From Deltaproteobacteria bacterium (GTDB lineage: Bacteria; Desulfobacterota; Desulfobacteria; Desulfobacterales; ETH-SRB1): 12,201 bases of DNA. The stretch covers positions 1-12,201 of the forward strand of contig JAFCZU010000200.1 of assembly GCA_019314185.1 (NCBI GenBank), written 5' to 3'. Every line of letters begins with the position of its first letter. Position 1 is the stretch's first letter. A model generated the notes under the pieces. The model saw nothing but the letters and a program-made list of their open reading frames with translations, was not told where the DNA came from and searched no databases. This document shows positions 1-6,232 of this stretch, piece after piece. Position numbers and translations under genes: made by a program.

Positions 1-1
1 T

Positions 2-124
2 TTGCTGGCCATATTTTTTATAGTACTTGGCGTACAAACAGCAAGTGTCGGGCTTTTGGGTGAAATCATCACCTTTACTCACGGGCGCCACAAAAAAGAA
101 TACACTATCGAAAAACTGATTTAG
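2..124 (+). CDS. Family 2 glycosyltransferase, C-terminal membrane tail (5'-truncated)
   Basis: An open frame enters from the left edge and stops at TAG 122-124, giving 40 visible residues. They start with a hydrophobic helix (LLAIFFIVLGVQTASVGLLG) and continue with GEI and a short basic tail (HGRHKKEYTIEKLI). The pattern of a last transmembrane helix, a GLLGEI turn and a short cytosolic tail is typical of GtrB/ArnC/DPM-like family 2 glycosyltransferases, which move a sugar from a nucleotide donor to polyprenyl phosphate at the inner membrane. The catalytic domain lies outside the window, so the donor and acceptor cannot be judged. The next gene starts 12 bp downstream, so the two are probably co-transcribed. 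The family call is an inference from this tail alone. Confidence 0.7.
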   Translation: MLAIFFIVLGVQTASVGLLGEIITFTHGRHKKEYTIEKLI

Positions 125-136
125 AAAACAAGGAAA

Positions 137-1807
137 ATGCAACGTAATCTAAACAAATTGGCTAATGCCACCTATGATTTGCTTATTGTTGGGGGCGGCA
201 TCACCGGTGCCTGCGCAGCATGGGATGCGAGTCTTCGTGGTCTTTCTGTAGCGCTGGTGGACAAGGGGGATTTCGGCGCCGCTACATCAGCGGCTTCAGG
301 AAAGGTCATCCATGGGGGTCTGCGATATATGCAGTATGGTGCAATACACCGCGTTCGGGAATCTTTACACGAAAGGATGGTTTTCCAGAGAATAGCCCCC
401 CATTTTGTCCATCCAATCCCATTCCTGATTCCAACATATGGACATTTGCTGAAAGGCAAGGAGATCTTAACTCTTGGAATGACGTTGTATGATCTGCTGG
501 GCTCGGATAAGAATAATTCGAAAGCTCCTGAGAAGACTATTCCCCGACACCGCGTGCTCTCTCGAAATGAAGTGTTGGAGCTATTCCCCGATATAGATAG
601 AGTTGGCATCACCGGTGGTATCCTTTACTATGATTGCCAGATGCACAGCCCGGAGCGGCTTACACTCTCTTTTTTACTAACTGCAAACGAGACAGGCGCG
701 GATTTGGCTAACTATGTAAAAGTGAAGGGGTTTCACAAAAAGGATAACCGCGTTACCGGAGTAAAGGCTGAAGATACCATTACGGGAGAAGATTTCGATA
801 TCCGGGCAAGGGTTGTGCTGAATGCCTCTGGCCCGTGGATGCACTCGCTTCTGGGGCAGTTGAAAAGAGTCGAGCCTCGCGTTAATCTGCGATTTTCAAA
901 GGGTATTCACATCATAACCCGTTCTTTGACAAAAAATTGCGCTCTTGCCCTGGCTACTAAGCATAGTCATGCTGGTGCTCTGGTGAACCGGGGAGGCCGC
1001 CATTTTTTTATTATCCCCTGGCAAAATTATTCCCTGATAGGGACTACCAATGTGCCCTTTGGAGGAAGGCCGGATGACAAAATGGTGACCGAGCGAGATA
1101 TTTTGGGCTTACTCCAAGAGATTAATGCGGCCTACCCTGCTGCCTTTCTCAAGAGGCAAGATGTTGTATTTTTTTACGGGGGATTATACCCCGACGATAT
1201 AAAAAGAAGCGTTGGTGATGGATATCAGGGAGCTCGAAAAGACCAAATTGTTGATCATAGTACAGTTGAAGGAATAGACGGTCTGATTAGTGCACTTAGC
1301 GTTAAATATACGACGGCCAGAAAACTGGCCAAAAGAACCATTGATCTTGTTTTTAGGAAGCTCGGATATAAGCCACCAGAATGTCTTACCGAGAAGACTC
1401 CTATTCATGGAGGCAAGATAGAACGGTTGAATGATTTTCTTTTCGCAGAAACGGAAACAAATGCTTCAAGGTTAAAGAAAGACATTACACGTAACCTCAT
1501 TTATAACTATGGTACAGCCTATACTAAGGTACTTGGTCACACTGACGAAAACCCTGATTGGTGCGAAACGGTGCATGCGAAATTGCCTATCATTAAGGCT
1601 CAGGTTATCCATGCGGTCCGGGAGGAGATGGCTCAGAAATTAACAGATGTGGTATTCAGGCGAACCGGTCTTGGCACAGTGGGGGATCCAGGAGAAACCG
1701 CCCTTCAAACCTGCGTCTCTACTATGGCTGATGAGTTGGGCTGGCATGCTCAGAGAATTCAAAGGGAATTGATGGAGGTCAGAGAGATATTCTCTCCATC
1801 TCCATAG
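137..1807 (+). CDS. glpD: FAD-dependent glycerol-3-phosphate dehydrogenase (GlpD-type)
   Basis: This 556-residue protein belongs to the GlpD/DAO family, which oxidises sn-glycerol 3-phosphate to dihydroxyacetone phosphate and passes electrons to membrane quinones. The FAD-binding Rossmann motif GGGITG is at residues 19-24. The family block GKVIHGGLRYMQ follows at about 55-66, and NASGPW is at about 230. A C-terminal DAO_C-type helical domain fills roughly residues 395-540. E. coli GlpD has about 500 residues, so this is full length, at the long end. The start at 137 is favoured because MQRNLNKLANATYDLL matches how this family usually begins; the AAGGA at 130-134 is unusually close to it. Odd points: it sits among glycan genes rather than with glpK or glpF, and a Gly (SGK) replaces the usual second Ser of the SSK motif before the HGG block. 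A different alcohol-phosphate substrate is possible. Confidence 0.9.
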   Translation: MQRNLNKLANATYDLLIVGGGITGACAAWDASLRGLSVALVDKGDFGAATSAASGKVIHGGLRYMQYGAIHRVRESLHERMVFQRIAPHFVHPIPFLIPTYGHLLKGKEILTLGMTLYDLLGSDKNNSKAPEKTIPRHRVLSRNEVLELFPDIDRVGITGGILYYDCQMHSPERLTLSFLLTANETGADLANYVKVKGFHKKDNRVTGVKAEDTITGEDFDIRARVVLNASGPWMHSLLGQLKRVEPRVNLRFSKGIHIITRSLTKNCALALATKHSHAGALVNRGGRHFFIIPWQNYSLIGTTNVPFGGRPDDKMVTERDILGLLQEINAAYPAAFLKRQDVVFFYGGLYPDDIKRSVGDGYQGARKDQIVDHSTVEGIDGLISALSVKYTTARKLAKRTIDLVFRKLGYKPPECLTEKTPIHGGKIERLNDFLFAETETNASRLKKDITRNLIYNYGTAYTKVLGHTDENPDWCETVHAKLPIIKAQVIHAVREEMAQKLTDVVFRRTGLGTVGDPGETALQTCVSTMADELGWHAQRIQRELMEVREIFSPSP

Positions 1808-1836
1808 GGGCCGCGTCCATAATCACTAACATTAAC

Positions 1837-3027
1837 ATGCCATACAGTAAGAACCCTTTGAAAATATTACACATAGCTCCAACACCTTTTTTTGCCGATC
1901 GTGGCTGTCATATGAGAATCTTGGGAGAGATCAGGGCTCTCCAGGCTCAGGGCCATGAAATTGTACTGACCACCTACCATAACGGCAAAGACGTTAAAAA
2001 TCTAAGGATAAAACGGATCATCAATATTCCATGGTATAAGAAACTTGATGCAGGTTCCTCCTGGCACAAATTATATCTCGATATTCTGCTCTTTTGGACA
2101 AGTATTCGAACCTATTTCAAGGAAAAACCAGACATCATTCACGGTCATTTGCACGAAGGGGCTCTGATCGGGAAGGCGGTCAGCGTTCTTCTGTCAGGAG
2201 GGAAGACTCCGGTTATATTCGACGTGCAAGGCAGCCTGACCGGAGAGCTTGAAACTTATGGCTTCTTGAAAAACTTAAGGCTGTTAAAGACACTTTTTTT
2301 TACTCTTGAAAAACTCATTTGCAAACTGCCGGATTATTTTGTATGTAGCTCTGAGTCCGCTACACAGTTCATAAAATCTAAAATGAAGGTGCCCGCACAC
2401 AAAGTCACCTCCATCGTAGATGGCATTTATCCGGATTTCTTTCAGTGTAAAAAAGATGGGGCATTTAAAGAGCAGCTTGGCCTCCCAAAATCGAAGAAGA
2501 TAGTTATATACACTGGCTCCTTGATGCAATCCAAAGGAATCGATTATTTTTTAAATGCTATTCCCAAAATCGTCACGCAGTATAAAGACGTCCTTTTTCT
2601 GATCGTCGGCTATCCTGTGCAACCCAGCAAGGAGACGGCGAAAGAGCTTAAGGTTGACGATCTTGTCCACTTTGCCGGTAAAGTGGATTACTTTCAACTT
2701 CCAAAATATCTTGCAATTGCTGATGTAGCAATAGATCCAAAAGTCGATGAAGCAGGCGAGGGAAGTGGGAAGATTATTAATTATATGGGAGCCGGGCTAC
2801 CGGTTGTTTGCTTTGATACCTTGAATAATCGGACGACCTTACCAGAAAATAGTTTTTTTGCAAAACCTGGTGATTCAGAGGATCTATCCAACAAGGTTGT
2901 GCGGGCATTGAAAGATGATGCCCTGGTAAAGTCTATTGGAGAGCAGAACCGCAAAAGAGTTCATGAAAATTTTTCGTGGGTGGCAAATGGAAAAAAGTTA
3001 TCACAAATATACTTGAACCTAAATTGA
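1837..3027 (+). CDS. Family 4 glycosyltransferase (GT-B fold)
   Basis: This 396-residue protein has the two-domain layout of GT4 enzymes, which move a sugar from a nucleotide-sugar donor to a lipid-linked or growing glycan, usually with retention. The N-terminal acceptor domain begins KILHIAPTPFFADRGCHMRI and includes IIHGHLHEG near residue 105. The C-terminal donor domain starts near IVIYTGSLMQSKGID (about 223-237). The donor-binding EGSGKIINYMGAG lies at about 308-320 and corresponds to the family's E-x7-E region, although the second Glu is not conserved in the usual form. There is no signal peptide or membrane helix, so it is probably a cytosolic or membrane-associated enzyme. No clear Shine-Dalgarno precedes the ATG at 1837, but later starts would remove the first beta strand. 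The last codons and the TGA (3025-3027) fall inside the left arm of a palindromic element. The substrate cannot be predicted. Confidence 0.9.
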   Translation: MPYSKNPLKILHIAPTPFFADRGCHMRILGEIRALQAQGHEIVLTTYHNGKDVKNLRIKRIINIPWYKKLDAGSSWHKLYLDILLFWTSIRTYFKEKPDIIHGHLHEGALIGKAVSVLLSGGKTPVIFDVQGSLTGELETYGFLKNLRLLKTLFFTLEKLICKLPDYFVCSSESATQFIKSKMKVPAHKVTSIVDGIYPDFFQCKKDGAFKEQLGLPKSKKIVIYTGSLMQSKGIDYFLNAIPKIVTQYKDVLFLIVGYPVQPSKETAKELKVDDLVHFAGKVDYFQLPKYLAIADVAIDPKVDEAGEGSGKIINYMGAGLPVVCFDTLNNRTTLPENSFFAKPGDSEDLSNKVVRALKDDALVKSIGEQNRKRVHENFSWVANGKKLSQIYLNLN

Positions 3028-3175
3028 GCGATTTTTGACTTGATCTGCACTAATCTCTTGCGCATCAAGAGTTCGCAAAAATTCTCGACATATCCACGGG
3101 TATGCCTGCGGTTTTTGCGAACTCTTATGCATCAAGATCTCAGCACATTTCTTCCCCAAAAATTGCTCAACTTAG
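3019..3175. repeat. Nested imperfect palindrome (possible MITE-like or structured element)
   Basis: This element explains most of the roughly 200-bp gap between the glycosyltransferase and the SDR gene. The outer arms are 3019-3037 (ctaaattgagcgatttttg) and 3157-3175 (caaaaattgctcaacttag). They pair over 19 positions with one A:C mismatch and one G:U. The inner arms 3067-3081 and 3112-3126 (aagagttcgcaaaaa and its exact reverse complement) pair perfectly over 15 bp. The inner stem extends by gcat 3062-3065 with atgc 3127-3130 across one bulged C. The loop is 30 nt (3082-3111). A 5-bp direct repeat, ttgaa, flanks the outer arms at 3013-3017 and 3177-3181 and could be a target duplication. No long T run follows either outer arm, so it is not a standard terminator. 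It contains no ORF. It could be a MITE, a REP-like element or a structured RNA. Confidence 0.7.
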
Positions 3176-3216
3176 ATTGAAAGCAAAGAATCGGATATGA
3201 TCCAAAAACAAACTTA

Positions 3217-3221
3217 GAGGA
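3217..3221 (+). promoter_or_regulatory. Ribosome binding site of the SDR gene
   Basis: GAGGA, within AGAGGAAG, ends 7 nt before the ATG at 3229 and supports that start. It is one of the clearest Shine-Dalgarno sites in the window and lies just beyond the palindromic element. Confidence 0.7.
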
Positions 3222-3228
3222 AGCAGCA

Positions 3229-4212
3229 ATGAAAGTATTAGTTACCGGTGGGACTGGCTTTACAGGAAAGGCGTTGGTCAGCAGATTGTTAGACGAAGGA
3301 CATCAGGTGGTTACTCTTGACTACAAGGAAGGGGTAAGAACGCAAGACTTGAGAGATTGGGGTGCGGAGGTCGTGATCGGCAGTGTAACAGATCGAGAGA
3401 CTGTCAACCGATGCATGGATGGCGTAGACGTGGTCCACCATCTGGCCGCAGCCTTTCGTGAACTGGATGTTCCTGACAGCTACTATAGAGTGGTTAATGT
3501 AGAGGGTACCAGGAATGTTTTGGAAGCAGCCTTTGATCAAAAAGTGAAAAAGTTTATCTACTGCAGTACGTGCGGTGTACACGGAAACATTGACCACCCC
3601 CCTGGCGGAGAAGATGCCCCTATTCATGCGGCTGATTATTATCAACAAACCAAATACGAAGCAGAACCCGTTGTACACGAATTCTTCAACGAAGGCATGA
3701 AGACCGTTATCTTAAGGCCGGCCGCAATTTACGGCCCTGGGGACCCTGAGCGCTTTTTGATGATCTTCAAACGAGTGGCAAAAGGAATTTTTCCGATGTT
3801 CGGAAACGGTAAAACCTTATACCATCCCCTGTATATAGATAATTTGATTGATGCCTTTATGGCGGCAATGGAAGATGGGAAGGGAGATGGCGAAGCCTAT
3901 CTTATCGCCGATGAGGAATACATAGAAATCGAAAAACTGGTACGTAAAGTTGGGGAAGCTTTGAATATAAACGTCAAAATACCGCATTATCCCATCCTAC
4001 CCTTGATAATAGCGGGACATGTGTGCGAAAAGATCTGCAAGCCATTCCACGTTACGCCACCCATTTTTCCTCGAAGGGTAGATTGGTATAGACAAAACAG
4101 GGCTTTCAAAATAGACAAGGCAAAGCGCGATCTGGGATATCAACCCAAAATCGGTATCGACGAAGGATTAAAAAGAACAGCAGAATGGTATAAACAAGAA
4201 GGATACCTCTAA
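3229..4212 (+). CDS. NAD-dependent epimerase/dehydratase-like extended SDR
   Basis: This 327-residue protein is an extended short-chain dehydrogenase/reductase of the kind that changes nucleotide sugars (4-epimerase, 4,6-dehydratase or reductase) or, in related branches, 3-beta-hydroxysteroid-like substrates. The NAD(P)-binding motif TGGTGFTG is at residues 6-13. HHLAA (about 70-74) contacts the cofactor in the family. CSTCGVHG supplies the catalytic Ser/Thr, and Y138-QQT-K142 is the YxxxK active-site pair. RPAAIYGPGD follows, as in sugar-nucleotide epimerases. The C-terminal part (RRVDWYRQNRAFKIDKAKRDLGYQPKIGIDEG) is the usual substrate-domain ending. No signal peptide or clear membrane helix is seen, so it should be cytosolic. 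Its setting suggests that it prepares a sugar donor for the glycosyltransferases or remodels a lipid-linked intermediate. The exact reaction cannot be read from the sequence. Confidence 0.88.
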   Translation: MKVLVTGGTGFTGKALVSRLLDEGHQVVTLDYKEGVRTQDLRDWGAEVVIGSVTDRETVNRCMDGVDVVHHLAAAFRELDVPDSYYRVVNVEGTRNVLEAAFDQKVKKFIYCSTCGVHGNIDHPPGGEDAPIHAADYYQQTKYEAEPVVHEFFNEGMKTVILRPAAIYGPGDPERFLMIFKRVAKGIFPMFGNGKTLYHPLYIDNLIDAFMAAMEDGKGDGEAYLIADEEYIEIEKLVRKVGEALNINVKIPHYPILPLIIAGHVCEKICKPFHVTPPIFPRRVDWYRQNRAFKIDKAKRDLGYQPKIGIDEGLKRTAEWYKQEGYL

Positions 4213-4254
4213 AATGATAAAAGGATCAGATTAATTAGATTCGTTAGTTCTTTC

Positions 4255-4288
4255 CTTTGAGCTTTGAGCTTTCAACTTTCAACTTCAA
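4255..4288 (+). repeat. Short tandem heptamer repeat
   Basis: This stretch has a 7-bp period: ctttgag twice (4255-4268), then ctttcaa twice (4269-4282), then a shortened cttcaa (4283-4288). It lies in the 141-bp gap between the SDR and amidotransferase genes and has no coding role. The two heptamer versions differ only at positions 5 and 7. It may be a slippage product or a spacer-type repeat found elsewhere in the genome. Confidence 0.75.
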
Positions 4289-4306
4289 TATAGCCAGAGA
4301 TAGAAT
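4278..4306 (+). promoter_or_regulatory. Weak sigma-70-like promoter candidate before the asnB-like gene
   Basis: TAGAAT (4301-4306) matches the -10 consensus at five of six positions. TTCAAC (4278-4283) lies 17 bp upstream and matches the -35 consensus at only three of six. The start of transcription would be near 4313, leaving a leader of about 40 nt before the ATG at 4354. The -35 overlaps the tandem heptamers. It is offered because this 141-bp spacer is one of only two sizeable gaps here, but AT-rich chance matches are common. Confidence 0.25.
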
Positions 4307-4340
4307 TTGGGTGAAAAAGTAATGTTTTGCAACGGTCTTG

Positions 4341-4345
4341 AAGGA
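4341..4345 (+). promoter_or_regulatory. Ribosome binding site of the asnB-like gene
   Basis: AAGGA lies 8 nt before the ATG at 4354. That start is fixed independently by the need for Cys at position 2 of the mature amidotransferase. Confidence 0.65.
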
Positions 4346-4353
4346 AGATTTTC

Positions 4354-6231
4354 ATGTGTGGAATAGCAGGAATTATATCATCAGACAATCGTAACGTGAT
4401 CACAAAAATGACGGAGGTTCTGTCTCATCGTGGCCCTGACGAACACGGGTATTACCATGACGACTTTATCTCTTTGGGGCAGCGGCGCTTAAGCATCATT
4501 GATCTCACTAAGGGTCGGCAACCGATCTCCAATGAATCCGATACACTCTACTTGATTTGCAATGGAGAAATTTACAATAGCCCTGAACTCAGAAGAGAAT
4601 TGATCTCGTATGGGCACACCTTTAAGACTGCCACCGACGTGGAAGTAATCCTGCATCTTTACGAGGAATATGGGAAGGATTGTGTCAAGCACCTCAGAGG
4701 CATGTTTGCATTTGCCATTTGGGATAAGAAAAAGCACACGATTTTCCTCGCTCGCGATCACATGGGACAGAAGCCTTTATTTTTCTATCAGGCAGACGGC
4801 ATTTTTCTCTTTGCTTCTGAAGTAAAAGGAATTTTGGCCTCTGGCCTTATAAAACCGGAACTCAATCTGGATGGGCTTTGGCACTATGTTTCACTGAGAT
4901 TCATGCCCGATAGTTATTCCTTATTTAAGGGAATTCAGAAACTTCCTGCAGCAACATCTCTCTTTTTAGAAAATGGAATTATTACCGTCGAACGATACTG
5001 GAATTTGAATTTCACCAACAAACTTTCCAACAACGAAGATGAAATCGTGGAGAGATTAAATTCTTTATTACTCGAAACTGTGAAAATGCACTTACTAAGC
5101 GATGTTCCTGTCGGTGCTTTTCTCAGCGGCGGTATTGACTCCAGCACGGTTTGTGCCATGATGGCAACTTTGACTGGCAAGTCCTTCCCGACGTTTTCCA
5201 TTGGTGTGAAAGAACACGGGTTTAACGAACTCCCGTATGCCCGAATGGTTGTTGACAGGTATGGGCTGGCAGCCCATGAAAAAATTGTCAGCGCTGATCT
5301 TATCCATTTGATCCCCAAAATGATCTACCATCTGGATGAACCTTCTGACCCTTTTGCGTTGGGCGTTTACCTGGTTTCACAAGTTGCGAGCGAAGCGGTG
5401 AAAGTGGTTCTTAGCGGCGATGGTGGGGATGAAAATTTTGCAGGCTATGACCGTTTTGTAGGAAACCATCTGGTTGACTATTACTGTTTATTGCCTCAAT
5501 GGTTCCGCAAAATGGTCATGAAAAAAATAATCGAATGTATTCCTGAGTCGTTCGGTTACAAAAGCTTGGCCCAGAAGGCTGCGTGGGTGAATGAAATGTC
5601 TTTGTTCGCTGGTGGGGAACGATATGCTCAAAGCATGAGTTTCCTCCGATTTACCCAGGAAGCTAAGCAAAAGCTTTTTACCGAATCTGCAAGAAATCAG
5701 ATTGAGGATTATGATTCCCAAGCCAAGATTCTCACCTTCTTCGACTCTGAGAATGTTGATCATTTAGTAGACCGGATGCTTTATACCGATCTCATGACCC
5801 GCATGCCCGATCATCTTCTGGTTATAGTAGATCGGATGACCATGGCCCATTCTCTTGAGAGCCGATCTCCGCTTATTGACTACAAGGTGGTGGAATATGC
5901 CGCATCCATACCGGCTGAGTTAAAATTAAAAGGCAATACACTGAAATATCTTCTCAGAAAGGTGGCCTCTCAGTATCTCCCTCAAGAGCTGATAAATCGC
6001 AAAAAGGTAGGATTTGGGTTTCCCCTGGGCATATGGATGCGAACAGAACTCAAAACATTCTTAAAAAATTTATTCGATGAATCTCGATTTGTTGAATTGG
6101 GTATTTTCGAACGTTCGTATGTTCAGCGTCTTCTGCATGAACATATTTCCGGAAAAGCCGATCACAACTTCCGACTCTGGATTCTTGAGTCCCAATCCAG
6201 AAACCAAGGTGTAGTTCAGACGGAGGGTTAG
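4354..6231 (+). CDS. asnB: Asparagine synthase-like glutamine amidotransferase (AsnB family)
   Basis: This 625-residue protein has the full AsnB layout. The class II glutaminase domain starts MCGIAGI, with the catalytic Cys2 exposed after Met removal. It carries SHRGPDEHG (about 24-32), NGEIYN (about 70-76) and the ARDHMGQKPLFF block, and ends near residue 215. The synthetase domain carries the ATP-pyrophosphatase P-loop LSGGIDSS at 257-264 and SGDGGDENFAGYDR near 355-368. The enzyme frees ammonia from glutamine and uses ATP to amidate an activated carboxylate. Free asparagine synthesis is possible, but in surface-glycan loci this family often amidates uronic acids, as proposed for WbpS-like proteins. 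The setting and the 1-bp gap to a carbamoyltransferase favour a glycan-tailoring role, which is an inference. All the key motifs examined are intact. Confidence 0.93.
   Translation: MCGIAGIISSDNRNVITKMTEVLSHRGPDEHGYYHDDFISLGQRRLSIIDLTKGRQPISNESDTLYLICNGEIYNSPELRRELISYGHTFKTATDVEVILHLYEEYGKDCVKHLRGMFAFAIWDKKKHTIFLARDHMGQKPLFFYQADGIFLFASEVKGILASGLIKPELNLDGLWHYVSLRFMPDSYSLFKGIQKLPAATSLFLENGIITVERYWNLNFTNKLSNNEDEIVERLNSLLLETVKMHLLSDVPVGAFLSGGIDSSTVCAMMATLTGKSFPTFSIGVKEHGFNELPYARMVVDRYGLAAHEKIVSADLIHLIPKMIYHLDEPSDPFALGVYLVSQVASEAVKVVLSGDGGDENFAGYDRFVGNHLVDYYCLLPQWFRKMVMKKIIECIPESFGYKSLAQKAAWVNEMSLFAGGERYAQSMSFLRFTQEAKQKLFTESARNQIEDYDSQAKILTFFDSENVDHLVDRMLYTDLMTRMPDHLLVIVDRMTMAHSLESRSPLIDYKVVEYAASIPAELKLKGNTLKYLLRKVASQYLPQELINRKKVGFGFPLGIWMRTELKTFLKNLFDESRFVELGIFERSYVQRLLHEHISGKADHNFRLWILESQSRNQGVVQTEG
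6222..6226 (+). promoter_or_regulatory. Ribosome binding site inside the end of the asnB-like gene
   Basis: GGAGG, the strongest Shine-Dalgarno in the window, lies in the last codons of the amidotransferase gene, 6 nt before the ATG at 6233. It implies that the two genes are translated from one message. Confidence 0.75.
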
Positions 6232-6232
6232 A

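Noticed and set aside
172..612. Long open frame on the minus strand (146 codons) within glpD.
   Set aside because: It lies opposite strongly conserved GlpD coding sequence, has no recognisable domain, and its Ser/Arg/Pro-rich make-up is typical of an antisense shadow.
3035..3056. TTGACT followed by TAATCT as a promoter.
   Set aside because: The spacing is only 10 bp and the sequence belongs to the palindrome.
3067..3126. Inner inverted repeat read as a Rho-independent terminator.
   Set aside because: The T run lies on the loop side of the right arm, not after the stem, on either strand, and the loop is 30 nt.
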